63,003 nt of DNA from positions 13,435 through 76,437 of the forward strand of contig DBNK01000010.1 of NCBI GenBank assembly GCA_002298335.1, given 5' to 3'. The notes under the pieces were generated by a model that searched no databases, was not told where the DNA came from, and worked only from the letters and a program-made list of their open reading frames with translations. The stretch is from Thalassolituus sp. UBA674. Lineage in GTDB: Bacteria > Pseudomonadota > Gammaproteobacteria > Pseudomonadales > Oceanobacteraceae. This document shows, piece by piece, positions 52,706 through 61,044 of the stretch (its first letter is position 1; each line of letters begins with the position of its first letter). A program made the translations under genes and the position numbers.

Positions 52706-55258
52706 ATGATGACTCAGAATCGCATTCAACAAGCTTTGGCTCGCCTGTTTGAGCGCCAGCGTATTGTCTTCTGGTACGATGATAAAAAAGAGTTCCGTGA
52801 GGCGTTTGAAAGCCTTGAGATCGAGGGTGTGGAGAAAGCTGAGATTCAGTCGAATGAATTTACGCTCAAGCACCGCATCTTACGGGAAGCGCCGAAGCAG
52901 AATTTCCTGCTGTACTGCGAAGATAAAGAGCCCGAGTACCTTAATAATTGGCTGCTTGATGTTCAGCTGCATAGTGCTGTATTCCGTACCGATCAGTCTG
53001 CCATCTGGTTGAGCGAAATGAGCCTGCCGCCGGAGTTTGCCGATGTTGTAACTGAGCATGAAGCCTTCTTCGATGCCGGTCGTGCGCCTAAGCAAGCCGA
53101 GACGCGGAAACAGAAGCTACTCGCGTTACTGAAGCCCGATGACCTGAAACAGCATGTACGGCTTAAAATGCTGGCTGTCTGCGCGGATCTGCATCAATTG
53201 GCTGACGTACGCCTGGATGTTATTTGCGAGAACCTGTTTGATGAGTTGGTTGAGGATACCCAGCCACGGTTTGCGCTGATCGAACGGTGTAATCTGACGG
53301 GCGTGCTGTGGGAGCAGATCGAGCGTCACTATGGGTATGTCTCCGAGACACCTTCCGTCAAAGACTTTTCAATCGAGCTGTTTAAGTCGTGCTACGCACT
53401 CTCCGTTGCAAAACCAAAAGCCAGTGATAAGGCCTCGCTGAATAACGATGCGCTCGTGCTGTTCAAGCGCTGGAAAGATAGCCGCAAGCATGAAGCCGTA
53501 TTCGAAGCCCTGTCAGCGGATTATGCGGCGCTGCTCGATATTGAGAACGATCTGAACAACCGCGATCTGCGTGATGTGATCGAGATGGATTACTACCGCT
53601 TGATTGACCAAAAAATCATCGTGGATCTGGTCAATGCCGTGAGCCAACGTACGCTATCTGAAGGTGAAGTCACCAAATACTGCCGAGAGCGTCGTCAGAG
53701 CCATTGGTACGGTGCGTTTAAACATTTGTATACCGCAATAGAGGTCGCCAGCCAGTTCCTATCCGGATTGGATAAGGCTCAACTGAACATGAGCAGCACG
53801 TCCGATGCCGTGCATGGCTATGTGCGTCACTGGTACAAGATTGATCAGATGTACCGTAAGTTCATCCATGCCCTGAAATCCTCCGGGCAGATGACGCTGT
53901 TGAGTAACCTGGTTGATACCGTTGAGAACCTATACACCAACCGCTTCCTGAGCCCACTGGCAACCCAATGGCAGGGCCAGGTGGACGCGATGGATAAATG
54001 GTCGGTACCGGATGTTATCCCGCAGCGCCAGTTTTACAACCATTGGGTTAAGCGCTATTCCGAGCGGGGCAATAAAATCTGCGTGATTATCTCGGATGCT
54101 TTCCGCTATGAGGCTGCCGAAGAAATGATTGGCCGTATTAACGGTGAGAAGCGCTATCAGGCTTCACTCAGCCACATGCTGTCATCTCTGCCGAGCTATA
54201 CACAGCTGGGTATGGCTTCTCTGCTTCCGTCTAACGGCGGTGAATTTACCATTTCAGATACCGATGGCTCGGTGTCGATTGGTGGTGTGTCGACGCAAGG
54301 CACGGCGAACCGGGACAAGCTGATCAAAGCCGCCTTGGGTGAAACCGCTTGTGCGCAACAAGCCAAATCCATTCTGGATATGACGCAGAGCGAAGGCCGT
54401 GAGCTGTTCAAAAATCACGATGTTATCTACATCTATCACAACCGCATCGATCATGCCGGCGATAAGATGCAGTCTGAGGGTGAGGCATTCGACGCAACGG
54501 AACGCACCTTTGAAGAGCTGATGACCCTGATTAAGAAGCTGGCAGCGTATAACGCTTCTAACATCCTGATCACCGCCGACCACGGGTTTATCTATCAGAA
54601 TAAACCCCTCGACGAGAGTGATTTTCTGTCAGCGGACGCCAGTGGTGAGGTGCATTACCGCGACCGTCGCTTTTTACTTGGCAAAGGGTTATCCGCGCCG
54701 GATTCCATTAAAGTGTTTAGCCCTGAGCAGCTCGGGCTGGCGGGCGATGTGCACGCGGCCATTCCCAAAGGAATCCAACGCCTGCGCTTGAGTGGTTCGG
54801 GTAGCCGGTTCGTTCACGGCGGCGCGACCTTACAAGAAGTCATTGTTCCCGTCATTTCAGTGAATAAGAGTCGTCAGGATGATGTGGCGGTCGTTGAGGT
54901 TGATCTGCTGCGCGGTGGTACGAACATCATTTCAGCAGGCCAGCTTTCAGTCACGCTGTATCAGACCGAGCCTGTGACCGACAAGCTCAAACCGCGCCAG
55001 CTGCGTTGTGGTATTTACACGGCTTCTGGTCAGCTGATTTCCGACGTGCACAACGTCACTATGGATCTGACATCCGAGAACGCCCGTGAGCGAGAGATAA
55101 AACTGCGCTTTGTTCTGACACAAGATGCAGACAGCGCCAATAATCAGGAAGTCAGCCTGAAGCTGGAGGAGCCGGTTTCCGGGACGAACCAATACACTGA
55201 ATACAAACAGCTGAAGTACACCATGCGCCGGTCGTTCACCAGCGATTTTGATTTTTAA
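52706..55258 (+). CDS. pglZ: BREX alkaline phosphatase-like protein PglZ
   Basis: 850 residues, seven bases after pglX. The alkaline phosphatase superfamily core is visible from about residue 450: ICVIISDAFRYEAAEEM with a metal-binding Asp, YIYHNRIDHAGDKMQSEG and ILITADHGFIYQ with the DHG ligands. The N-terminal half is helical. PglZ binds PglX and is needed for both methylation and exclusion. Length is typical of type 1 systems. Confidence 0.95.
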   Translation: MMTQNRIQQALARLFERQRIVFWYDDKKEFREAFESLEIEGVEKAEIQSNEFTLKHRILREAPKQNFLLYCEDKEPEYLNNWLLDVQLHSAVFRTDQSAIWLSEMSLPPEFADVVTEHEAFFDAGRAPKQAETRKQKLLALLKPDDLKQHVRLKMLAVCADLHQLADVRLDVICENLFDELVEDTQPRFALIERCNLTGVLWEQIERHYGYVSETPSVKDFSIELFKSCYALSVAKPKASDKASLNNDALVLFKRWKDSRKHEAVFEALSADYAALLDIENDLNNRDLRDVIEMDYYRLIDQKIIVDLVNAVSQRTLSEGEVTKYCRERRQSHWYGAFKHLYTAIEVASQFLSGLDKAQLNMSSTSDAVHGYVRHWYKIDQMYRKFIHALKSSGQMTLLSNLVDTVENLYTNRFLSPLATQWQGQVDAMDKWSVPDVIPQRQFYNHWVKRYSERGNKICVIISDAFRYEAAEEMIGRINGEKRYQASLSHMLSSLPSYTQLGMASLLPSNGGEFTISDTDGSVSIGGVSTQGTANRDKLIKAALGETACAQQAKSILDMTQSEGRELFKNHDVIYIYHNRIDHAGDKMQSEGEAFDATERTFEELMTLIKKLAAYNASNILITADHGFIYQNKPLDESDFLSADASGEVHYRDRRFLLGKGLSAPDSIKVFSPEQLGLAGDVHAAIPKGIQRLRLSGSGSRFVHGGATLQEVIVPVISVNKSRQDDVAVVEVDLLRGGTNIISAGQLSVTLYQTEPVTDKLKPRQLRCGIYTASGQLISDVHNVTMDLTSENAREREIKLRFVLTQDADSANNQEVSLKLEEPVSGTNQYTEYKQLKYTMRRSFTSDFDF

Positions 55259-55282
55259 GTTCGCAGATAGGGACTTCGTAGA

Positions 55283-56431
55283 ATGAGTGCGCTGATTGAC
55301 GCTGTGAAAGCGGGGTGTTTGGAAGACGTAAAATCGGTGATGTCCGCTGAGGGTGTTGCCGCTGGCCACGAAATCAGTACCGAGGCGTTTAGCCTGGCTT
55401 TAAATGCCGGCTTTAAAACCATTGCAATGCACCTGCTTGAGTATGAGAGTTTTGAGCCGAATGCGAATGACTCAGAGCCACTCCGGTTGGCAATCAGACT
55501 GGGGTATCTTGATATCGCTGCACGGTTATTGGAAAAAGGAGCCAACCCTAACTTCCGCTGTGAAGAGTCCAGCAGTGCGCTTGTGCTTGCGCTGGAGTAT
55601 GAATATTTCGAGCTGGCCGAGCAGATGGTTGCCTGTGGGGCCGAGGTGAATATTCGTAATGCCAAAGGCTGGACACCGCTTATCTGGGCTGCCATCAAGG
55701 GCTATCGCCGCATTGTGGAGTTTCTGCTTGAGAAGGGCGCCGATATCCATATCTGCAATGACGATGGCTGGAATGCCCTGACCGGCGCTTACTTCAAGCA
55801 GCGTAGCGATATTGTCGATTTGTTGATTGAACGTGGCGCCTACTTTGGCCGCAAATACAGTGAGGCAGCACTGCTGTCAGCGTACCAACAGGGGTACTCC
55901 GAGGTCGTCAAAAAACTGGTTAGTGAAGGTTGTAACGTCAACATCATGGATGCTGAAGGAACACCGTTGCTGATTCTGGCAATACGGCGGGGCGACATTG
56001 AAACCGTAAAGCTGCTGTTGGCGCATGGCGCTGATGCCAACGGTAAGTGTGCAAAGGGCACCGCGGCACTGAGCGTAGCTTTAGATGTGCATGATGGTAT
56101 TGGCGAGCTGCTGATTGCGGGTGGGGCTAATGTGCATGTGGCAAAACAAAATAGTTGGGTACCGCTGCATCAGGCGGCATATCGTGACAATGCCGAGTTG
56201 TGCCGCTTAATGCTTGAGCATGGGGTAAATCCGGACCAGAAGACAGAGGACGGATGGACAGCGTTGATGCTTGCGGTGCAGACAGGTCATTTGGCAGTAG
56301 CTAAGGTGTTGATCGAAAAAGGTGCGAATTTGAACCTTCAGGCCGACAAAGGTTTAACTGCTCGTCAGATAGCTCAGAGCTATAAGCGGTATGCTTTGAG
56401 AGATTACTTGGCTGAGTGTGGTGCAGTTTAA
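55283..56431 (+). CDS. ankyrin-repeat protein inserted in the BREX operon
   Basis: 382 residues made almost entirely of about ten to eleven ankyrin repeats, the clearest being GWTPLIWAAIKGYRRIVEFLL, GTPLLILAIRRGDIETVKLLL, SWVPLHQAAYRDNAELCRLML and GWTALMLAVQTGHLAVAKVLI. No signal peptide, membrane segment or enzyme domain. It begins 24 bases after pglZ and its stop is two bases before the next small gene, so it is in the BREX transcription unit. It is not one of the standard six type 1 genes. A recognition or inhibitor-type partner for the following protein is an inference. Confidence 0.85.
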   Translation: MSALIDAVKAGCLEDVKSVMSAEGVAAGHEISTEAFSLALNAGFKTIAMHLLEYESFEPNANDSEPLRLAIRLGYLDIAARLLEKGANPNFRCEESSSALVLALEYEYFELAEQMVACGAEVNIRNAKGWTPLIWAAIKGYRRIVEFLLEKGADIHICNDDGWNALTGAYFKQRSDIVDLLIERGAYFGRKYSEAALLSAYQQGYSEVVKKLVSEGCNVNIMDAEGTPLLILAIRRGDIETVKLLLAHGADANGKCAKGTAALSVALDVHDGIGELLIAGGANVHVAKQNSWVPLHQAAYRDNAELCRLMLEHGVNPDQKTEDGWTALMLAVQTGHLAVAKVLIEKGANLNLQADKGLTARQIAQSYKRYALRDYLAECGAV

Positions 56432-56433
56432 AT

Positions 56434-56940
56434 ATGATTGCTCCCTCTGAAGTATTCGAAGCTGTCCAGCGAGGCTATAACGAGCTGGAGACCGCATCGA
56501 ATGCCGAGATCATCGATTACTTCTCATCCATCGACGATGAAGCCGTAGCTGGGCATGTCAGCCATATCAAAGGTATTCTGTTCGAGCAGGAATATCTGGA
56601 TCTGCTGGATGTGCAGGGTATTGAAGCACAGGTGTTTGAGGCGACGAACCATCCGGTCACTGATATCGCCATCATGGACGGTGATGAAATTGTCCATGAG
56701 TTGCAGCTCAAGGCAACCGATAGCAGCAGTTACATCAATGCTACCCTTGAGGAGCATCCCGATATCGAGATTGTTGCGACAACGGAAGTCGCCTCTGGTT
56801 TCGATGCGGATCTGGTGACTGATTCGGGCATTGAGGATGCGGCCCTCGAACAGGCAGTGACGGATACTCTGTTTGATGAAGTAGTGAACCCTATCAGCCC
56901 TATATCGGTTATAGGTTGGCTGGTTGGCTTGCCTTTCTAA
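56434..56940 (+). CDS. small protein with possible PD-(D/E)xK nuclease core, BREX-embedded
   Basis: 168 residues from the ATG two bases after the ankyrin stop. The segment from residue 47, GILFEQEYLDLL, then VFEATNHPVTDIAIMDGDEI and HELQLKATDSSSYI, has the layout of a PD-(D/E)xK fold: a glutamate in helix 1 (E51 or E53), Asp77 after a strand, and Q91-x-K93 on the next strand, like the QxK of Mrr. It is followed by IEIVATTEVAS, another strand. The C-terminal end is hydrophobic (ISVIGWLVGLPF). I do not recognise a named family. Position suggests a toxin or nuclease effector with the ankyrin protein as partner. Confidence 0.6.
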   Translation: MIAPSEVFEAVQRGYNELETASNAEIIDYFSSIDDEAVAGHVSHIKGILFEQEYLDLLDVQGIEAQVFEATNHPVTDIAIMDGDEIVHELQLKATDSSSYINATLEEHPDIEIVATTEVASGFDADLVTDSGIEDAALEQAVTDTLFDEVVNPISPISVIGWLVGLPF

Positions 56941-56967
56941 GTGTTTGTAATAACCAAGGATACCAAC

Positions 56968-59052
56968 GTGAGCATACTGGACGACAAAATCAATCAGCAT
57001 TTCCCTGGGCTGGTGGTGCGCAAGGACTTAGTCAAAACAGTTAAGGGCAACGCGATTGTGCCTTCCTATGTGTTGGAATATCTGTTGGGTCAGTATTGCG
57101 CGACCAATGACGAAGACAGCATCCAAAGCGGCATTCAAACCGTGAAGGAAATTCTGGCCAAGCACTATGTGCATCGTAACGAGGCGGGGCTGATCCGTTC
57201 GACGATTCGTGAAAAAGGTCGGCATAAGGTCATCGACAGAGTAACGGTTGCGCTTAACGATAAGAAAGACTGCTACGAAGCCGAGTTTTCAAACCTTGGC
57301 ATAAAAAAAATCCTTATCGATTCTGGCACTGTTAAGCAGCACCCTAAGCTTCTCGTTGGTGGTGTCTGGGTAATCGCAGATGTCGAATACGAGCATACCG
57401 AAGATAAAGATGCAGTCCCCTGGATATTGGCCTCTTTAAAGCCGATTCAGATGTCTCATTTCAATTATGACGGATATCTGGAGGCTCGCCGCCAATTTAC
57501 ATTGGAGGAGTGGATTGACGTTTTGGTCCAGAGTATTGGTTTTAATCCGGAATACTTTGGTGAGCGTAGTAAGCTGACGCAGTTGGTGCGACTCATTCCA
57601 TTCTGTGAACGCAACTACAACCTGATCGAATTGGGCCCCAAAGGTACGGGTAAGTCGCATATTTATTCGGAGTTTTCACCTCACGGTATTTTGATATCGG
57701 GTGGTGAAGTAACAGTACCTAAGCTGTTTGTGAATAATTCAAGCGGTAAGATTGGTCTGGTTGGTTACTGGGATACCGTGGCATTCGATGAATTTGCCGG
57801 AAAGCAGAAGAAAGTCGACAAGGCTCTCGTCGATATCATGAAGAACTACATGGCGAACAAGTCATTCTCTCGTGGTGTTGAGACACTGGGCGCTGATGCG
57901 TCGATGGCATTTGTGGGGAATACGGAACATAGCCTGCCTTACATGCTCAAGCACTCTGACTTGTTTGACGCTTTGCCTGAGAAATTTTACGACTCTGCAT
58001 TTCTGGATCGTCTGCATTTTTATATTCCAGGCTGGGAGGTTGATATCATCCGTGGCGAGATGTTCTCGTCTGGGTACGGCTTCGTGGTCGATTACCTGGC
58101 AGAAATTCTGCGCCATCTGCGCAACCAGGATTACTCGGATCAGTATAAAGATCACTTCACTCTTTCTTCCGATATTTCTACTCGTGACCGTGATGGTATC
58201 AACAAGACCTTTTCGGGCTTGATGAAGATATTGTTCCCGCAGGGAGGGGCAACGAAAGGCGAGATTGAGCAGGTACTGAAGCTATCAATTGAAGGTCGTA
58301 AGCGCGTTAAAGACCAGCTTATGAGAATTGACTCAACCTATGGTGCCGTAAAGTTCTTCTATACAGACGGTCAGTTACAGCATCGGGTTTCTACGCTGGA
58401 AGAGCTTGAATACCCAAACTATTACAACCAGACCGTTGCCGTGGCTTCTGATGATGACAGCAATGCCTCGGCTGGTAATGTTGATGTAGAGGATAATGAG
58501 GCAGCCGATTATGAGCCTAAATCACCGGTTGCCAATGGAGAGAGCCCCGAGGTTCCGCTAAAGGAACAGCACATAGTGATTCAGGAAAATCAGAAAGGTA
58601 TTTCTTTTGATTCTCTATTTGGCCCTTATCTGGCTGGAGCCACTTCGATTACCCTGACTGATCCCTACATCCGTAAGTTCTTTCAGGCTCGTAATGTGAT
58701 GGAGCTACTTGAGACCGTAGCTAAAAAGAAACTGCCTGAGGATGAGGTGAGTTTTCACCTTGTTACTGCTGATGACGAATTATCAAGTGACAAACAGATT
58801 GAGTACTTTGAGAAGATGCAAGTGTCAGCAGGGACTATAGGCATTCACTTTACCTGGGAGTTCGATTCTAAGAGTGGACTTCATGCTCGGCACATTGTTA
58901 CTGACACTGGTTGGAAGATCTCACTGGACCGTGGTCTGGATATATTCCAGCAGTATGAAATGAAAGATTCCTTTTCATTCGCGAACCGCTTGCAGAAGCA
59001 CAGGGCTTGTAGGCGCTTTGAAATAACCTACATCAGGCTACCGTCGACTTAA
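56968..59052 (+). CDS. brxL: BREX protein BrxL with MIT_C-type C-terminus
   Basis: 694 residues from the GTG that gives the family N-terminus (LDDKINQHFPGLVVRKDLVKTVKGNAIVPSYVLEYLLG) after AAGGAT; a GTG 27 bases upstream is less likely. AAA+ part: Walker A GPKGTGKSHIYSEF (about residue 220), Walker B WDTVAFDEFAG. After an acidic linker (about 490-530) comes ITLTDPYIRKFFQARNVMELLETV, later FDSKSGLHARHIVTDTGWKI and LDRGLDIFQ. This pattern matches the MIT C-terminal phospholipase-D-like domain rather than a Lon Ser-Lys protease. More AT-rich than brxC. Confidence 0.9.
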   Translation: MSILDDKINQHFPGLVVRKDLVKTVKGNAIVPSYVLEYLLGQYCATNDEDSIQSGIQTVKEILAKHYVHRNEAGLIRSTIREKGRHKVIDRVTVALNDKKDCYEAEFSNLGIKKILIDSGTVKQHPKLLVGGVWVIADVEYEHTEDKDAVPWILASLKPIQMSHFNYDGYLEARRQFTLEEWIDVLVQSIGFNPEYFGERSKLTQLVRLIPFCERNYNLIELGPKGTGKSHIYSEFSPHGILISGGEVTVPKLFVNNSSGKIGLVGYWDTVAFDEFAGKQKKVDKALVDIMKNYMANKSFSRGVETLGADASMAFVGNTEHSLPYMLKHSDLFDALPEKFYDSAFLDRLHFYIPGWEVDIIRGEMFSSGYGFVVDYLAEILRHLRNQDYSDQYKDHFTLSSDISTRDRDGINKTFSGLMKILFPQGGATKGEIEQVLKLSIEGRKRVKDQLMRIDSTYGAVKFFYTDGQLQHRVSTLEELEYPNYYNQTVAVASDDDSNASAGNVDVEDNEAADYEPKSPVANGESPEVPLKEQHIVIQENQKGISFDSLFGPYLAGATSITLTDPYIRKFFQARNVMELLETVAKKKLPEDEVSFHLVTADDELSSDKQIEYFEKMQVSAGTIGIHFTWEFDSKSGLHARHIVTDTGWKISLDRGLDIFQQYEMKDSFSFANRLQKHRACRRFEITYIRLPST

Positions 59053-59195
59053 TCTGGGTTATAGATGATCGTTGCTTCACGGACCGATATTATCCACGAT
59101 TACTGCGTAACCCCGGGTCGAACCTGAGAGGTTCTCACTTATCTGATGCGGGCCCGAAACTGACTTGGCTGCTGTAGGAAGAGCCCTCGGGGAGG
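59053..59195. other. spacer after brxL with GAACCTGAGAGGTTC hairpin
   Basis: No gene. Contains GATTACTGCGTAACCCCGGG and a GAACCT-GAG-AGGTTC hairpin (about 59113-59127) that recurs in both larger repeat copies to the right. No T-run that would mark a BREX operon terminator. Confidence 0.45.
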
Positions 59196-59282
59196 GATTC
59201 CTGCCATTGCATGGCAATCACCCTTCGGGGGCCTTTGGCGTCTTAACCGGTCTTCGCCGGTTAATCGAACCTGAGAGGTTCT
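59196..59282. repeat. hairpin-array repeat, copy 1
   Basis: Four successive hairpins: GCCAT/ATGGC, CCCTTCGGGG, TTAACCGG-TCTTCG-CCGGTTAA (59243-59264) and AACCT-GAG-AGGTT. Repeated with about 90 percent identity at 59390-59476. Confidence 0.8.
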
Positions 59283-59389
59283 AGCCTATTAGGCGGTATA
59301 GAAACGACTTCCGGTGAACTCTGAAGCCCGGAGGATGACCGTCGTCGCAGGCGCCGACGTTCTCTACGGTTACTGCGTAACCTCCGGGT

Positions 59390-59476
59390 GATTCGCGCCA
59401 TTGCATGGCACTCACCCTGCGGGCGCCTTCGGCGTCTTAACCGGTCTTCGCCGGTTAATCGAGCCTGAGAGGTTCT
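59390..59476. repeat. hairpin-array repeat, copy 2
   Basis: Same order as copy 1: GCCAT/ATGGC, CCCTGCGGG, TTAACCGG-TCTTCG-CCGGTTAA (59437-59458), CCT-GAG-AGG. Several differences fall in loops, suggesting that structure matters. The preceding TTACTGCGTAACCTCCGGGT also repeats DNA at about 59102. Confidence 0.8.
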
Positions 59477-59495
59477 CACCCACTCGGCGTTAAAT

Positions 59496-59546
59496 AAAAA
59501 GGCTCCCCCATATGCCTGCTTTGCAAGCGCATGGGGGAGCCTTTTT
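59496..59546 (-). terminator. strong bidirectional terminator downstream of tRNA-Arg fragment
   Basis: AAAAAGGCTCCCCCAT and ATGGGGGAGCCTTTTT form a 16-bp perfect stem around a 19-base loop. On the minus strand it follows the tRNA-Arg 3' end by a few bases, as expected of the original tRNA terminator. Confidence 0.9.
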
Positions 59547-59553
59547 CATTTAA

Positions 59554-59598
59554 TGGCCCGCCCGAGGGGATTCGAACCTCTGACCTTTGCCTCCGGAG
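59554..59598 (-). tRNA. 3' half of tRNA-Arg(CCG), attachment-site remnant
   Basis: Minus strand reads CTCCGGAGGCAAAGG, then the T-arm GAGGTTCGAATCCCC and TCGGGCGGGCCA, i.e. anticodon loop with CCG, variable loop, T arm, acceptor end and encoded CCA of tRNA-Arg(CCG). The 5' half is missing; unrelated AT-rich DNA follows at 59599. Such displaced 3' ends mark att sites left by tRNA-targeting integrases. Because the native terminator lies to the left, the inserted element should extend to the right, beyond the window. Confidence 0.82.
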
Positions 59599-59979
59599 AG
59601 TACCCCAAGTAGTAGTCAATACTGATGTAAAAAAATAAGTCATTGATAAATAAGCATTTATTTTTCGATCTGATGATCTCGGGAATCAAGTTTTTGGTCA
59701 CTTGACGCATTTTATGGTCACTTTTTATGGTCCCAAAATGGCCAAAAAATGACCTCTGCCACAAGCCACTCAACTCCATCTTTACATTTTTTTCTGGAAG
59801 AAAAGTTGGCACCTGTTTTACGGCTGCCGCCGGATTTTGGCAGATCTGCCGCCGCTAAGTACTCAATCTCGTCTATGTGGATACCTTAAGGCCGTCGGCT
59901 CTCTTATTGATCTTGAAGGTGACTGTTATCTTGGTGCTTTTTTATCCAGGCACGATTGAACTTTGGGGATATCTGGAGT
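59599..59979. other. AT-rich island edge with TGGTCACT repeats
   Basis: Bears short direct repeats TTTTGGTCACTTG, TTTATGGTCACTTT and TTTATGGTCCC (about 59690-59740) next to the tRNA fragment, the layout of integrase arm or excisionase sites. A minus-strand 88-codon ORF runs through the tRNA fragment and is judged spurious. No integrase gene is visible. Confidence 0.45.
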
Positions 59980-59981
59980 AT

Positions 59982-60015
59982 GTTCAATAATAATGAACGT
60001 TCAATATTAATGAAC
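59982..60015. promoter_or_regulatory. double operator of the AbiE-type pair
   Basis: Two adjacent 17-bp units, GTTCAATAATAATGAAC and GTTCAATATTAATGAAC, each an inverted GTTCA-N7-TGAAC repeat, ten bases before the chosen AbiEi ATG. AbiEi proteins are known to bind paired inverted repeats to repress their own operon. Confidence 0.75.
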
Positions 60016-60024
60016 AGGTTGCTT

Positions 60025-61044
60025 ATGAACGAAATAGTAGAAACATGCATCAGACAGCTTCAGCAGACAGAAGGCTTGGAGGTTAGTCTGGTTTCATCAC
60101 GAAGCTCACTGTCGAATGTAGGCAAAGCTCTGTTGATCAACCAAGAATGTTCTCTTCCTATTTATGCCTATACAGATGATGAGCCAGCATCAAGGGTTCT
60201 GGAAGAAGGTGGCAAGAACCAGGATCGTCTTGTGGCTCTTCGGCATACAAGTAATCGAGAAGCCAGTAGGCTCAGAGAGCTGGGCGTGCAATTTGTGGAT
60301 ACCGCAGGTAATACATTTGTTAGTCAACCCGGGTGTCATTTGTTAATTACAGGGAAGCGACCACACACAGCAAAGTCTTCTGAAACCAAAATAAAAGCAG
60401 CCAAGTCAGTGAGAGGCAATGAGATTACAGGGAAGGCATTTCAGCCTGCAGGGCTGAAAGTGATCTTTGCATTGCTCTCAACCCCTGATCTGGCAGCAGC
60501 TTCATTACGCACCGTCGCAGAGGTATCGGATGTTTCTCTGGGAGCCGTCAGCGGAGTGTATAACGACCTTTTGGCACAGGGGTACTTCATTCGTAAAGAC
60601 GGGAAGATGTTGCCCAAGGATAAAAGGAAACTGGCTTCTCGCTGGGCTGAATCTTACCCATACATGCTGCGAAACAAACGTCACATTGGAACGTACACTA
60701 CCAATGAACCCGAATGGTGGAAAAATTACCAGCCAGGCATTGGGGTACAGCTGGGAGGAGAAGTGGCTGCCTATCTCTTGAGCCGCTACATCACGCCCAT
60801 TAACACGCTTGTGTATGTTTCTTCTGATAAGCTGAATTTGCTCATGAATACAGCCAGGTTAAGACGGATAAACGAAGAAGAACATTCCAATAACATGGTT
60901 GAACTCTACGAGCCGTTTTGGAATACCAGAGATGACTCAAGTCTGCTGGCTCCAGCATTAGTTATCTTTGGTGATCTGATGGCGACTGATGAAGTACGTA
61001 ATCACGATGCGGCATGGAGAATTTTTGATGAGCATATTGCTTGA
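60025..61044 (+). CDS. AbiEi-family type IV antitoxin/regulator
   Basis: 339 residues from the ATG after the double operator; earlier in-frame TTG/ATG codons at 59956, 59980 and 60010 would place the operator inside the gene. A helix-turn-helix region is visible near residue 155 (LRTVAEVSDVSLGAVSGVYNDLLAQGYFIRKDG), with the AbiEi-type C-terminal domain (GIGVQLGGEVAAYLLSRYITPINTLVYVSSD). It probably represses the operon and neutralises the nucleotidyltransferase toxin. Its end overlaps the toxin start by 17 bases. AT-rich relative to the chromosome. Confidence 0.8.
   Translation: MNEIVETCIRQLQQTEGLEVSLVSSRSSLSNVGKALLINQECSLPIYAYTDDEPASRVLEEGGKNQDRLVALRHTSNREASRLRELGVQFVDTAGNTFVSQPGCHLLITGKRPHTAKSSETKIKAAKSVRGNEITGKAFQPAGLKVIFALLSTPDLAAASLRTVAEVSDVSLGAVSGVYNDLLAQGYFIRKDGKMLPKDKRKLASRWAESYPYMLRNKRHIGTYTTNEPEWWKNYQPGIGVQLGGEVAAYLLSRYITPINTLVYVSSDKLNLLMNTARLRRINEEEHSNNMVELYEPFWNTRDDSSLLAPALVIFGDLMATDEVRNHDAAWRIFDEHIA

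Noticed and set aside
58561..59052. Lon-type protease domain at the BrxL C-terminus
   Set aside because: No Ser-Lys dyad context could be found, and the sequence follows the MIT_C pattern instead.
59546..59812. Minus-strand 88-codon ORF reading into the tRNA-Arg fragment
   Set aside because: Its last codons (GSNPLGRAIK) are simply the tRNA T-arm and acceptor sequence in translation; the rest has no recognisable domain and no ribosome-binding site.
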